Counted from the stretch's first letter, positions 42,010 through 50,372 are shown. The stretch is 64,000 nucleotides of DNA from Desertimonas flava (GCF_003426815.1 NZ_QKYK01000002.1:62001-126000), one strand, 5' to 3'. Made by a program: numbers and translations. The notes: generated from the letters alone by a model not told the origin.

Positions 42010-42660
42010 TCAGCCGGGTGAGATCACCCCGTGGTCGTAGGCGTAGACGATCGCCGCCGCGCGGTCGCGGGCACCGAGCTTGGTGAAGATGTTGCCGACG
42101 TGGGTCTTCACCGTCGCCTCGCCGACGTACAAGGCGGCGCCGATCTCGGCGTTGGTGGCGCCCCGGGCCATCAGCACGAGCACCTCGTGCTCGCGTTCGG
42201 TCAAGGCGTCGATCCGCTGTGCCCGCTGCCGGGTCGGGGCGACGAGCCGCCGGTAGGTGTCGAGCACCCGCGGCGCGACGGCGGGGTCGAACCAGGCGCC
42301 GCCGCCGGCGATCGCGCCGACGGCGGCGATCAACGACGCCGCCGACGTGTCCTTGAGCACGAAGCCCGCGGCCCCGGCCTCGATCGCCGACCACAGCAGG
42401 TCGTCCTCGTCGAACGTGGTGAGGATCAGCACGGCCGGGGCGCCGTCGGCGGCGCGGATCTGCCGCGTGGCCTCGATGCCGTCCATCCGGGGCATGCGCA
42501 CGTCCATCACGACGACATCGATGCCGCCCAGGTTGGCGTCGACGACGTCGGCCCCGTCGTCGTACTCGGCGACGACGTCGAACCCGTCGGCGGGGGAGAG
42601 GATGCGGACGAGGCCCGAGCGCACGATCGCCTGGTCGTCGACCAGCGCCACGCGGATCAC
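42010..42660 (-). CDS. Response regulator, NarL/LuxR type
   Basis: A 216-residue regulator with acidic pair ALVDDQ, phospho-acceptor Asp in VVVMDVRMPRMDG (about residue 52), switch residues in LILTTFDEDDL and Lys in FVLKDTSAASL. The LuxR-type HTH (about 148-210) reads LTEREHEVLVLMARGATNAE followed by IGAALYVGEATVKTHV. GTG 42660 overlaps the kinase stop (42657). It belongs to the kinase-regulator-ABC series and probably controls the exporter genes downstream. Confidence 0.94.
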   Translation of the reverse strand: MIRVALVDDQAIVRSGLVRILSPADGFDVVAEYDDGADVVDANLGGIDVVVMDVRMPRMDGIEATRQIRAADGAPAVLILTTFDEDDLLWSAIEAGAAGFVLKDTSAASLIAAVGAIAGGGAWFDPAVAPRVLDTYRRLVAPTRQRAQRIDALTEREHEVLVLMARGATNAEIGAALYVGEATVKTHVGNIFTKLGARDRAAAIVYAYDHGVISPG

Positions 42661-43769
42661 GACGCCGCCTCCACGCCGGTGATCGGCGCCGACGCCCGGA
42701 CGATCCAGCCGTCACGGGTCGGGCCGGCGAGAAGCTCGCCGCCGACGGCGGCCATCCGCTCGCTCATCCCGACGATGCCGTAGTGACCACGCGATGCGGT
42801 GCCGGCGGCGTCGCCCGGCGACGTCGCATCGGCGGGGCTCTCGATCGTGAGCACGACGCGATCATCGCCGATCTCGAGCCGGGCGACGGTCGGCGGTCCG
42901 CTGGAGTGCTGGCGGACGTTGGCCAGCGCCTCGCTGGCGACGCGGTGCATCGACGTGGCCACCAGCGGGTCGAGCCGGTCGAGGTCGCCGGTGATCTCCA
43001 CGCCGAGCAGCCTGAGCTGGGCGGCGTCGGGTACCGGGGCGGCGGGGCCGGCGGTCGTGACGTCCGGCGCTCGCAGCAGTCCGAGCGTCCGGCGCAGCTC
43101 GAGCATGCTGCGCCGGCCGACCGCCTCGGCTTCGGCGAGGGCGTCGTCGGCCGACTCGACGTCGCGCCGCAGCACGTGGCGGGCGCCGGTGATGTGCAAC
43201 AGCATGGCGGCGAGGCCGTGGCCGACCGAGTCGTGCACGTCGCGGGCGATGCGCCGGCGCTCCTCGGCCACCCGCTGATCGGCCAGTTCGGCACGGGCCT
43301 CGGCGAGTTGCAGCGAGAGCATCTCCTGGCGCCGCGAGACCTGGGTGAGGGCGATGGGCAGGATCATCCCGGCCGTCCACGTGGCGGTCGACAACTCGTT
43401 GTCGACCACGAACGAGGCGACCGACGGCGCCGACACCAGGACCACCCCGGCGAGGACGAGGCGCCACCGCGACAGCTCCAGCATCCCGGTCACGGTCGCG
43501 GCCACCGACAGCATGAACAGGCTCGGCTCGAGCTTGCCGCCCGACAACGCGATCAGCACCAGCGTGGTCGATCCGACGACGGGGGCCAGGGTGCCGATCG
43601 TCGGTCGGATGGCCCAGATCAGCCAGCACAGCGCGCCGAGCGAGGCCACCGCGGTCTCGCCGGGCGATCCCGAGTCGACGATCGCCGCGCCGACCACGCT
43701 CGCCGCAGCGGCGACCGGCGCGAGCAGGCGCATGCCGGCCAGCGCCGCGCCACGCTCAGGTCCGCTCAT
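42657..43769 (-). CDS. Sensor histidine kinase, NarL/DesK type
   Basis: A 370-residue membrane kinase. About five hydrophobic segments in residues 12-125, a coiled-coil region (LSLQLAEARAELADQRVAEE), the phospho-acceptor His in RIARDVHDSVGHGL (about 187), and an HATPase domain with HRVASEALANVRQH and GIVGMSERM. It is the cognate kinase of the overlapping regulator gene. A GTG directly before the ATG (43772) lies 6 bases behind a TACCGT box and may be the true leaderless start. Divergent from an acyl-CoA synthetase gene. Confidence 0.92.
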   Translation of the reverse strand: MSGPERGAALAGMRLLAPVAAAASVVGAAIVDSGSPGETAVASLGALCWLIWAIRPTIGTLAPVVGSTTLVLIALSGGKLEPSLFMLSVAATVTGMLELSRWRLVLAGVVLVSAPSVASFVVDNELSTATWTAGMILPIALTQVSRRQEMLSLQLAEARAELADQRVAEERRRIARDVHDSVGHGLAAMLLHITGARHVLRRDVESADDALAEAEAVGRRSMLELRRTLGLLRAPDVTTAGPAAPVPDAAQLRLLGVEITGDLDRLDPLVATSMHRVASEALANVRQHSSGPPTVARLEIGDDRVVLTIESPADATSPGDAAGTASRGHYGIVGMSERMAAVGGELLAGPTRDGWIVRASAPITGVEAAS

Positions 43770-43875
43770 CACCGGGCGACGGTACCGCGATGACGCCGCG
43801 GGAGGCTTCGGGCTGCGGTCGGGTCGCTGCCCTCCGCCCACGGGGGGAGGGCCGCGGGCGTCTAGCGTTGCGGCC

Positions 43876-45480
43876 ATGTATCCGGGGGAATACGCACGCA
43901 CACACGCGGACCGACCAGCGCTCGTGATGGCCGGTTCGGGACGCTCGCTCACGTTCGCCGAGTTCGACGCCAACGCCAACCGCGTGGCCCATCTCTATCG
44001 CGACGCCGGCCTCCAACGAGGCCAGCACGTGGCGATGCTGATGGAGAACAACCTGCGCTACTTCGAGACGATGTCGGCCGCCGAACGTTCGGGCCTCTAC
44101 TACACGGCGATCAACTCCTACCTCACACCCGAGGAGGTCGCCTACATCGTCGACAACTGCGACGCCGAGGTGTTCATCACGACCGCGGCCAAGCTCGACG
44201 TGGCCAGGGCGGCGGTCGAGCAGCTGCAGGCAGAGGGTTCGACGAAGCTCGAGCGGCTGCTGTGCGTCGACCTCGAGGAGGCCTCGCCGGTGGGCGGCGC
44301 CGGCCAGACCGGCCTCGCCTTCGAACCGTACGACGCCGCGCTCGCCGCCTATCCGTCCACACCGATCGCCGACGAGCAACTCGGAGCGGCGATGCTGTAC
44401 TCGTCGGGCACGACCGGCCGGCCGAAGGGGATCCTGCGGGACCTGCCCGACGCCCATCCCGGCGATGCCCTGCCTGTGATGGACTTCGTCGCCCGCTTCC
44501 TGTTCGGCATGCGCGAAGGGATGGTGTATCTGTCGCCGGCGCCGATCTACCACTCGGCGCCCCAGGCGTCGGTGGCGTCGGCGCTGCGCTTGGGCGCGAC
44601 GTCCGTGATCATGGAGCGCTTCGACCCCGAGCAGTACCTGCGGCTCGTCGAGGAGCACCGCGTCACCCACAGCCAGGTGGTGCCGACGATGTTCAGCCGC
44701 ATGCTCAAACTGCTCGACGAGGTGCGGGCCAAGTACGACCACTCGTCGCTCGAGGTGATCATCCACGCCGCCGCGCCCTGCCCGGTGCAGGTGAAGCAGG
44801 CGATGATCGACTGGTGGGGCCCGATCATCCAGGAGTACTACGGCGCCACCGAGGCCAACGGCTTCACGTTCTGCACGTCGCCCGAGTGGCTCGAGCACCC
44901 CGGCACCGTCGGCAAGCCCATCCTCGGCACGCTGCTCATCCTCGACGACGACGGCAACGAGGTCCCCCAGGGCGAGATCGGCACGGTCTGGTTCGACGGC
45001 GCCACCAACTTCACCTACTACCACGACGAGGCCAAGACGGCCGAGAGCCGTGACGAGACCGGCACCCGCTCGACCGTGGGGGACGTCGGCTACGTGGACG
45101 AGGACGGCTACCTGTTCCTCACCGACCGCAAGACGTACATGATCATCTCCGGCGGCGTGAACATCTACCCGCAGGAGTCCGAGAACCTGCTCGTGACGCA
45201 TCCCAAGGTGTTCGACGCGGCGGTGATCGGCGTGCCCAACGAGGACCTCGGCGAGGAGGTCAAGGCCGTCGTGCAGCTGATGCCCGGCATCGAGCCGAGC
45301 GACGAGGTGGCGGCCGAGCTCACCGCCTTCTGCGCCGAGCATCTCGCCCGGTTCAAGGTGCCGCGGTCGATCGACTTCGAGGCCGAGCTACCCCGCCTGC
45401 CCACCGGCAAGCTGTACAAGCGCCTTCTACGCGACCGGTACTGGGCCGACGCCACCGGTCGCTCCCGAATCGTGCAGTGA
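43876..45480 (+). CDS. Acyl-CoA synthetase (AMP-forming, FadD-like)
   Basis: A 534-residue member of the ANL superfamily. P-loop-like motif MLYSSGTTGRPKGI (about 174), QEYYGATEANGFTF (A5), GDVGYVDEDGYLFLTDRKTYMI (A7-A8) and the catalytic Lys in PRLPTGKLYKRLLRD at the C-terminus. It activates a carboxylic acid to an acyl-CoA through an acyl-AMP; chain length is not predictable. TAGCGT lies 7 bases before ATG 43876 and there is no ribosome site, so the transcript is probably leaderless. A repeat element follows 3 bases after its stop. Confidence 0.93.
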   Translation: MYPGEYARTHADRPALVMAGSGRSLTFAEFDANANRVAHLYRDAGLQRGQHVAMLMENNLRYFETMSAAERSGLYYTAINSYLTPEEVAYIVDNCDAEVFITTAAKLDVARAAVEQLQAEGSTKLERLLCVDLEEASPVGGAGQTGLAFEPYDAALAAYPSTPIADEQLGAAMLYSSGTTGRPKGILRDLPDAHPGDALPVMDFVARFLFGMREGMVYLSPAPIYHSAPQASVASALRLGATSVIMERFDPEQYLRLVEEHRVTHSQVVPTMFSRMLKLLDEVRAKYDHSSLEVIIHAAAPCPVQVKQAMIDWWGPIIQEYYGATEANGFTFCTSPEWLEHPGTVGKPILGTLLILDDDGNEVPQGEIGTVWFDGATNFTYYHDEAKTAESRDETGTRSTVGDVGYVDEDGYLFLTDRKTYMIISGGVNIYPQESENLLVTHPKVFDAAVIGVPNEDLGEEVKAVVQLMPGIEPSDEVAAELTAFCAEHLARFKVPRSIDFEAELPRLPTGKLYKRLLRDRYWADATGRSRIVQ

Positions 45481-45482
45481 GC

Positions 45483-45563
45483 TTCTGGGCGCGAATCGTG
45501 CCATTTCGGCTTCCGGGCGCGGATCGTGACGCTCACCGTCACGATCCGCGCCCGGAACCTCGG
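45483..45563 (+). repeat. Two-part palindromic element, copy 1
   Basis: A first part CTGGGCGCGAATCGTGCCAT (from about 45485) is followed by a perfect hairpin: 21-base arms at 45511-45531 and 45537-45557 (inner arms GATCGTGACG and CGTCACGATC) around CTCAC, then GAACCTC. A second copy in opposite orientation lies at 48932-49016 with the same order of parts. Confidence 0.9.
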
Positions 45564-45586
45564 CCGGCCGGCGGGTGCGGCGCAGG

Positions 45587-45592
45587 TAGACT
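45587..45592 (+). promoter_or_regulatory. -10 box of the metG leader transcript
   Basis: TAGACT lies exactly 7 bases before the GTG of the leader frame, the same geometry seen for many leaderless genes in this window. No clear -35 box is visible. Confidence 0.55.
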
Positions 45593-45599
45593 GAGAGTC

Positions 45600-45665
45600 G
45601 TGTTCGAGTTGACGACGTCCGTCATGATGCGGCCCCTGCCGGGGCCGGTTCTGCTCGCGCACTGA
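45600..45665 (+). CDS. Leader peptide with tandem Met codons upstream of metG
   Basis: A 21-codon open frame, VFELTTSVMMRPLPGPVLLA followed by His and a TGA stop, begins at GTG 45600 right after a leaderless promoter box and ends 86 bases before metG. Its two adjacent ATG codons (45624-45629) are followed at once by the hairpin CGGCCCC-TGCC-GGGGCCG (45630-45647). The arrangement matches ribosome-mediated attenuators, in which scarce charged tRNA stalls the ribosome at codons for the controlled amino acid. The gene downstream is methionyl-tRNA synthetase. Not proven to be translated. Confidence 0.6.
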   Translation: MFELTTSVMMRPLPGPVLLAH

Positions 45666-45743
45666 CGAACCGCCGACCCTGGAGGATGCTCCGGGGTCGC
45701 AGGTGATGCCGGGGGTGCTCCGGGGTCCAACGACCCACAGGAG
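45630..45743 (+). promoter_or_regulatory. Candidate methionine attenuator upstream of metG
   Basis: Four pairing elements follow the Met codons: CGGCCCC/GGGGCCG (45630-45647); GACCCTGGAG (45675-45684) pairing with CTCCGGGGTC (45689-45698); an exact second copy of CTCCGGGGTC (45718-45727) that could compete for the same partner; and GGGTC-CAAC-GACCC (45723-45736), which ends next to the metG ribosome site CAGGAG (45738-45743). Mutually exclusive folds are therefore possible. The function is inferred. Confidence 0.5.
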
Positions 45744-45751
45744 TCACCGCC

Positions 45752-47260
45752 ATGTCCACCACCTTCCTCTCCGTCGCCATCCCCTACGTCAACGCCGACC
45801 CGCACCTCGGCTACGCCTACGAGCTGGTGCAGGCCGACATCGCCGCGCGCGCCCGCCGCCGCCTCGGCGACAGCGTGCGCTTCGTCGGCGGTACCGACGA
45901 CTACTCCCTGAAGAACGTCCTCGCCGCCGAGGCCGCCGGCGTGCCGACCGCGGCCTTCGTCGACACCCACGCCGAGCGGTTCGCCGCCCTCGCCGGACCA
46001 CTCGGACTGAGCTTCGACGACTTCGTCCGCACCAGTGCCGATCCCCGTCATCGCCCGGCGGTCGAGCGGTTGTGGCGGGCGTGCGCGGCCAACGGCGACC
46101 TCTACCGGAAGACGTACGCGGGGGACTACTGCGTGGGCTGCGAGCAGTTCTGGCGCCTCGAGGAGTTGCTCGTCGATGGCGACGGCGTCGCCTGCTGTCC
46201 GGAGCACCTGACACCGGTCGAACGGGTCGAGGAGGACAACTGGTTCTTCCGGCTCTCAGCGTTTCAGGGCTATCTCGAGGAGCTGCTCGAGTCGGGCCGG
46301 CTCGACATCCACCCCCACGTGTTCCGTGACGAGGTGCTCTCGTTCGTCCGTGGCGGCCTCGACGACATCAGCGTGTCGCGTTCCGTCCGCCGGGCCCGCG
46401 GCTGGGGCGTGCCGGTGCCCGACGATCCCGAGCAGGTCGTCTATGTGTGGTTCGACGCGCTCACGTACTACCTCTCGAGCCTCGGCTTCGGCGATCCCGA
46501 GAGCGTCGACTTCAGCCGCTGGTGGCGCAAGGCCGACCACCGCGTGCATGTCATCGGCAAGGGGATCTTGCGCTTTCACGCGGTGTACTGGCCGGCGTTC
46601 CTGGCCTCCGCCGGTCAGCCGGCGCCGACGCGGATCGAGGTGCACCCGTACCTCACCGTCGACGGGGCGAAGCTGTCGAAGTCGGCGGGCGGGGCGTCGC
46701 GATCGGCGGCCGGTCCGGTCGAGGTGGCCGACACGTACGGCACCGACGCCTTGCGGTGGTGGTTCGCCAGCGCCGTCTCACCGACGGTCGACACCGACTT
46801 CTCGATCGAGCGGCTCGTGGCGGCGGCCAACACCGATCTCGCCAACGGCGCCGGCAATGTCGTCAACCGCATCGCCACGCTGGCGGCGACGTGCCCCCAG
46901 GCTGTCGAGGCCGCGGCGACGGCGTGGCCGATCGCCGCGGCCGTCGGGCTCGAGGCCGATGTGCTCTCGGCGCTCGCCGACTTCGACCATCGTGGCGGCT
47001 GCCGTTTGATCGTGGACGCCGTCGCCGCGCTCAATCGCGATCTCGAGGCAACTACCCCCTGGCGCCTGGCCAAGGAGCCCGGCGCGGAGGCCGCCGCCGA
47101 GCTGGAACGCGCGCTCGCCCGGCAGATCGCGTCGGCCCGCCTGATCGCCGCCGCCCTGGGTCCGAATGTCCCCGCCCTGTCCGCCCGCCTCACCGACCGG
47201 TTGGCTGCGCCCGCCGATCCTGATGTCGCAAGGGAGCCGGCCTTCGCCCGACTCGCGTGA
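45752..47260 (+). CDS. metG: Methionine--tRNA ligase
   Basis: A 502-residue class I synthetase. IPYVNADPHLGYAYE holds the HIGH-type motif (HLGY) near residue 20, CVGCEQFWR with CCPEH is the zinc knuckle region (about 130-150), and AKLSKSAGG is the KMSKS-type loop (about 307). The anticodon-binding helical domain follows from about 350; there is no C-terminal dimerisation domain. It charges tRNA-Met in the cytosol. ATG 45752 has CAGGAG 8 bases upstream, in contrast to the leaderless neighbours. A leader frame with tandem Met codons precedes it. The form is divergent enough that it could be a second, inducible MetRS. Confidence 0.9.
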   Translation: MSTTFLSVAIPYVNADPHLGYAYELVQADIAARARRRLGDSVRFVGGTDDYSLKNVLAAEAAGVPTAAFVDTHAERFAALAGPLGLSFDDFVRTSADPRHRPAVERLWRACAANGDLYRKTYAGDYCVGCEQFWRLEELLVDGDGVACCPEHLTPVERVEEDNWFFRLSAFQGYLEELLESGRLDIHPHVFRDEVLSFVRGGLDDISVSRSVRRARGWGVPVPDDPEQVVYVWFDALTYYLSSLGFGDPESVDFSRWWRKADHRVHVIGKGILRFHAVYWPAFLASAGQPAPTRIEVHPYLTVDGAKLSKSAGGASRSAAGPVEVADTYGTDALRWWFASAVSPTVDTDFSIERLVAAANTDLANGAGNVVNRIATLAATCPQAVEAAATAWPIAAAVGLEADVLSALADFDHRGGCRLIVDAVAALNRDLEATTPWRLAKEPGAEAAAELERALARQIASARLIAAALGPNVPALSARLTDRLAAPADPDVAREPAFARLA

Positions 47261-47263
47261 GCC

Positions 47264-47296
47264 CCTGGCGGGATGCGCCAGGCACATCCCGTCAGG
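47264..47296. repeat. GTGCC-N-GGCAC-type palindrome
   Basis: CCTGGCGGGATG, the core CGCCAGGCA and CATCCCGTCAGG, with one wobble pair in the outer arms; a further GTCCCGTCAGG follows directly. It lies between convergent metG and the ThDP-enzyme gene. Confidence 0.85.
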
Positions 47297-47307
47297 TCCC
47301 GTCAGGT

Positions 47308-48891
47308 TCAGGCGAGGGGTACGTCGATGAGCGTCGGGCCGGGGGTGGCGTAGGAGCGCTCGAGGAGATCGGCGAGGTGGGCGGCGTCGACCGCTCGTTC
47401 GGCAGGGACGCCGAACCCGGTGGCGAGGGCGACGGCGTCGATCGCCGGGTTGTCGAGCGACAGCAGCGGCCCTGACCGGTCGCCGGCCCCGGTCGCCCCG
47501 ACGCGGCGCATCTCGTAGTTGAGGATCGCGTACGCCCGGTTGCTGAGCATCACGACGGTCACATCGAGTCCCTCGCGGGCCATCGTCCACAGTGCCTGGA
47601 TCGTGTACATCGCGCTGCCGTCGGCCTGCAGGGCGACGACGCGGCGATCGGGACAGGCGACGGCGGCGCCGACCGCCATCGGGAGGCCGTCGCCGATGGC
47701 GCCACCGGTGAGTCGCAGCCAGTCGTGAGGCGCGGCGTGCGCCGTGGCGTCGGCGAACACGGCGCTCGCCGACACCGACTCGTCGCAGATGATGGCGTTC
47801 TCGGGCAGCGTGGCGGCGACGGCGGCGGCCGTGGTCGCCACGCTCGAGGCGCCGGTCGGACGGGCCGGTCGCAGCTCCAACCGCGCCAGCGGCGCGGGTG
47901 CGTCGCCGGCCACCAGGTCGGCGAGCGCCGAGAGGGCGGCCACGCCGTCGTCCCCCGGACGGCTCAGGGCGACGATGTCGGCATCGGGCGGGGCCAGCTT
48001 GCTCGGACGGCCCGGATAGGCGAAGAAGGACACCGGCTCGACGGCCCCCGCCAGCACCAGCGTGTCGATGCCGTCGAGCTGGGCGGTCGCCTGCTCGGCG
48101 AAGTAGCCGAGCCGTTCGGGATCGACGCGACCGGCACCGCGAGCGATGCGCGCTGGAAACGTCTCGACGATCAGCTTGGCCCCCGTCGCCGCGGCGACGC
48201 GGCCGGCCGCCTCGGTGCCTGCCGCGGTCAGCGTGTCGCCGCCGATCAGCAGGGCCACGCCACCGGTCCGGTTCGAGCGCTCGCCCCGCAACGCAGCCGC
48301 CACGGCGTCGATGGTGGCGTCGGGCACCGGGAACGCCGGTGCGCCGGGCCGCGCTGCAGCCACGCGGCCGCCCTCGGTCCAGGCGGCGTCGGCGCGCAGG
48401 ATCACGGTGGCGATCTCGGCGGGACGACCCGTCGCCGCGGTCACGGCCTCGGCCACTGCAGGACCGACGTCGTCGGCGCGGCGCGGCGTCCGTACCCATG
48501 TCGACACGGTCGAAGCGAAGGCGTCGATGTTCGACTCCAGTGGCGCGTCGAGGTGCTTGTGCGACGTGGCGTGGTCGCCGACGAGGTTGACGATGCCGGT
48601 GCGCGCCTTGCTCGCGTTGTGCAGGTTGGCGAGGCCGTTGGCCATGCCCGGACCGAGATGCAGGAGGGTGGCCGCCGGCCGGCCCGCCATGCGCCCGTAG
48701 CCGTCGGCGGCTCCCGTGACCACGCCTTCGAACAGGCCGAGCACGCCGCGCATCTCGGGCACGGCGTCGAGGGCGGCGACGGCGTGCATCTCCGACGTCC
48801 CCGGGTTGGCGAAGCACACGTCCACACCACTCGCCACCAACGTCCGCATCGCTGCCTCAGCACCGTTCATCCCAGCGGTTCTAGTCGACAC
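47308..48891 (-). CDS. ThDP-dependent enzyme, acetolactate synthase large subunit-like
   Basis: A 527-residue enzyme with the three ThDP-family domains: N-terminal pyrimidine-binding (1-170; VDVCFANPGTSEMHAVAALD), central (about 185-320) and C-terminal pyrophosphate-binding domain with LQADGSAMYTIQALWTMARE and VVMLSNRAYAILNYE. It resembles stand-alone acetolactate synthase or benzoylformate decarboxylase-like proteins; no small regulatory subunit is adjacent, so a role in branched-chain synthesis is doubtful. GTG 48891 has GGGAG close upstream; ATG 48870 (MNGAEAAM) is an alternative. Upstream lies a palindromic element. Confidence 0.85.
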   Translation of the reverse strand: MSTRTAGMNGAEAAMRTLVASGVDVCFANPGTSEMHAVAALDAVPEMRGVLGLFEGVVTGAADGYGRMAGRPAATLLHLGPGMANGLANLHNASKARTGIVNLVGDHATSHKHLDAPLESNIDAFASTVSTWVRTPRRADDVGPAVAEAVTAATGRPAEIATVILRADAAWTEGGRVAAARPGAPAFPVPDATIDAVAAALRGERSNRTGGVALLIGGDTLTAAGTEAAGRVAAATGAKLIVETFPARIARGAGRVDPERLGYFAEQATAQLDGIDTLVLAGAVEPVSFFAYPGRPSKLAPPDADIVALSRPGDDGVAALSALADLVAGDAPAPLARLELRPARPTGASSVATTAAAVAATLPENAIICDESVSASAVFADATAHAAPHDWLRLTGGAIGDGLPMAVGAAVACPDRRVVALQADGSAMYTIQALWTMAREGLDVTVVMLSNRAYAILNYEMRRVGATGAGDRSGPLLSLDNPAIDAVALATGFGVPAERAVDAAHLADLLERSYATPGPTLIDVPLA

Positions 48892-48931
48892 GCTCGCTCC
48901 CGCTCGCTGCGGACGCCGGGTGCGCCCCGGC

Positions 48932-49016
48932 TCTGAGGTTCTAGGGCGGGATCGTGACGATTTTCGTCACGATCTCGCCCCAGATCGGCGGATGGCACGA
49001 TCGGGCCCCAGATTCT
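48932..49016 (-). repeat. Two-part palindromic element, copy 2
   Basis: Hairpin arms at 48944-48960 and 48964-48980 (17 pairs with one wobble; inner arms GATCGTGACGA and TCGTCACGATC), then GATGGCACGATCGGGCCCCAG. Read on the minus strand it has the same part order as the copy at 45483. It lies in the divergent region between the ThDP-enzyme and rhodanese genes. Confidence 0.88.
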
Positions 49017-49076
49017 GACCGGCGCGGGGTGGTGCCCCGGTCGGGCGGTCGGTGGGGCTCGGGGTAGTTTGCGGCG

Positions 49077-49505
49077 ATGAGCGAGTCACCAGCCCGCACG
49101 AGCATCCTCGATCTGGTCGCCGCAGCGAAGGCGCGCATCGAGGAGCTCCCGGTCGACCAGCTGCAGGCCGAGATCGAGCAGGGTGGGGTCACCGTCGTCG
49201 ACATCCGCGACGTGCGGGAGCGATGGGAGCGGGGCACGATCCCCGGGGCCGTGTCGGCACCACGGGGCATGCTCGAGTTCTGGTTCGACCCCGACAGCCC
49301 GTACTTCCGCAGCGACTATCGGTTCGGTGATCGGTACGTGCTCTACTGCGCCGGCGGCCAGCGTTCGGCGCTGGCGACGGCGACGTTGCAGGACCTCGGC
49401 TACACCAACGTGGCCCACCTCGACGTCGGCTACAACGGCTGGAAGGACGCCGGCGGCGCCACCGAAGCGGTTCCGGTTCCCGCCAAGTACGCCACTCCGG
49501 GCTGA
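49077..49505 (+). CDS. Rhodanese-like sulfurtransferase
   Basis: A 142-residue single-domain rhodanese. VTVVDIRDVRERWERGTIPG is the opening motif and the catalytic Cys is in LYCAGGQRSALA (about residue 92). An N-terminal helix of about 30 residues precedes the fold, and an insertion EFWFDPDSPYFRSDYRFG (about 67-84) is characteristic of a subgroup of these proteins. It could transfer sulfane sulfur to thiols or cyanide. TAGTTT lies 6 bases before the ATG. It is divergent from the ThDP-enzyme gene. Confidence 0.9.
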   Translation: MSESPARTSILDLVAAAKARIEELPVDQLQAEIEQGGVTVVDIRDVRERWERGTIPGAVSAPRGMLEFWFDPDSPYFRSDYRFGDRYVLYCAGGQRSALATATLQDLGYTNVAHLDVGYNGWKDAGGATEAVPVPAKYATPG

Positions 49506-49529
49506 CCGGTCCGGGACGATTCGCCGCGC

Positions 49530-49946
49530 CTACTCCGGTGCGTCGAGGTAGGCCTCGGTGAGCCAGCCGCGGATCTCGTCGTCGAGGTCGTCGGCGTCAC
49601 GCAGGTTGACCACCTGGTAGTAGCGGCCGCCGTGGGGGATCGCCCGGCGGGTGATCCGCTCGTGCTGCACCCGATGGCGCAACGAGAAGGACAACGCGAC
49701 CCACTTCTGCATCGGGCGCAGCTGGGCGAACGTCTGGGCCCGCTTGAGGAAGATGCCCACCGAGACGGGTTCCACGTGCACCGGCCCGACGGTGTCGAGG
49801 TGGGCCATCACGGCGTCGAAGATGGGCCGTTCCCGCTCCGGGCCGGTGGCGAAGTAGTCGTCGATGGTCATCGCCGGCGCGCACTCGTGGCCCTGTCCGC
49901 GACGGGCGAACCGCCGCCGCCCGCACTCCGGGCAGTCCCATGCCAT
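49530..49946 (-). CDS. DUF5655-domain protein with N-terminal zinc ribbon
   Basis: A 138-residue protein. The first 25 residues hold CPECGRRRF and HEC, a short zinc-binding knuckle. The rest (about 28-130) matches the DUF5655 pattern: [36 protein letters not shown] and [25 protein letters not shown]. This domain has no known biochemical function but is often appended to DNA- or RNA-related proteins. Its ATG overlaps the stop of the upstream VOC gene (TGATG-type junction at 49946), so the two are one operon. Confidence 0.78.
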   Translation of the reverse strand: MAWDCPECGRRRFARRGQGHECAPAMTIDDYFATGPERERPIFDAVMAHLDTVGPVHVEPVSVGIFLKRAQTFAQLRPMQKWVALSFSLRHRVQHERITRRAIPHGGRYYQVVNLRDADDLDDEIRGWLTEAYLDAPE

Positions 49947-50356
49947 CAGGTGTCGCCGGGCGCGCAGACCTCGAGTTCCATGCCGTCAGGGTCGCGGAAG
50001 AACAGGGACCACTCGCCACCGAGTTGCTGGATGTCGCCGACCTCGCCGCCCGCAGCGACGATGCGCTCGCCCACGTCCTCCAGCGTGGCGCGGTTCGCCA
50101 CGGCGAGCCCGTAGTGGTCGATCGGACCGCGCGCTCCGATCGACCGGCGATCGCCGACGATCGACTCGGCCGGCACCTCGGCGACGTTGAGCATCGCCCC
50201 GCCGCCGAGATCGATGATCGCCATTCGGGGATGGCCATCGCCACGGGGTATCTCGCGCACCACCGGCGCGTCGAACGCCTCGTGGTAGAAGCGGATGATC
50301 CGGTCGAGATCGGCAGTCCCGGTCGCGACGTGATTGAACCCGATCGTGGTCGCCAT
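49946..50356 (-). CDS. VOC (glyoxalase-fold) protein
   Basis: A 136-residue VOC protein with both modules: [22 protein letters not shown] and [20 protein letters not shown], ending [13 protein letters not shown]. His in FNHV and DHYG and Glu in MELEV form a complete metal set, so it may be an enzyme. ATG 50356 has TACGCT 6 bases upstream on the minus strand, sharing its TA with the promoter of the divergent VOC gene. It is cotranscribed with the DUF5655 gene. Confidence 0.85.
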   Translation of the reverse strand: MATTIGFNHVATGTADLDRIIRFYHEAFDAPVVREIPRGDGHPRMAIIDLGGGAMLNVAEVPAESIVGDRRSIGARGPIDHYGLAVANRATLEDVGERIVAAGGEVGDIQQLGGEWSLFFRDPDGMELEVCAPGDT

Positions 50357-50362
50357 GCGCGA

Positions 50363-50372
50363 AGCGTAGGTT
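50363..50372. promoter_or_regulatory. Overlapping back-to-back -10 boxes of two VOC genes
   Basis: AGCGTAGGTT contains TAGGTT for the plus strand (50367-50372, 8 bases before ATG 50381) and TACGCT for the minus strand (50368-50363, 6 bases before ATG 50356). The two boxes share the central TA, as in bidirectional promoters. Confidence 0.55.

Noticed and set aside
45600-45751. T-box or SAM riboswitch upstream of metG
   Set aside because: No T-box core sequence and no S-box type junction could be found; the Met-Met leader with alternative stems explains the region better.
46778-48817. 679-codon and similar very long Arg-rich open frames on both strands (also at 10752, 17040, 19115, 27038, 38093)
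   Set aside because: These are out-of-frame shadows of clear genes in high-GC DNA, rich in Arg/Gly/Ala/Pro and without motifs.
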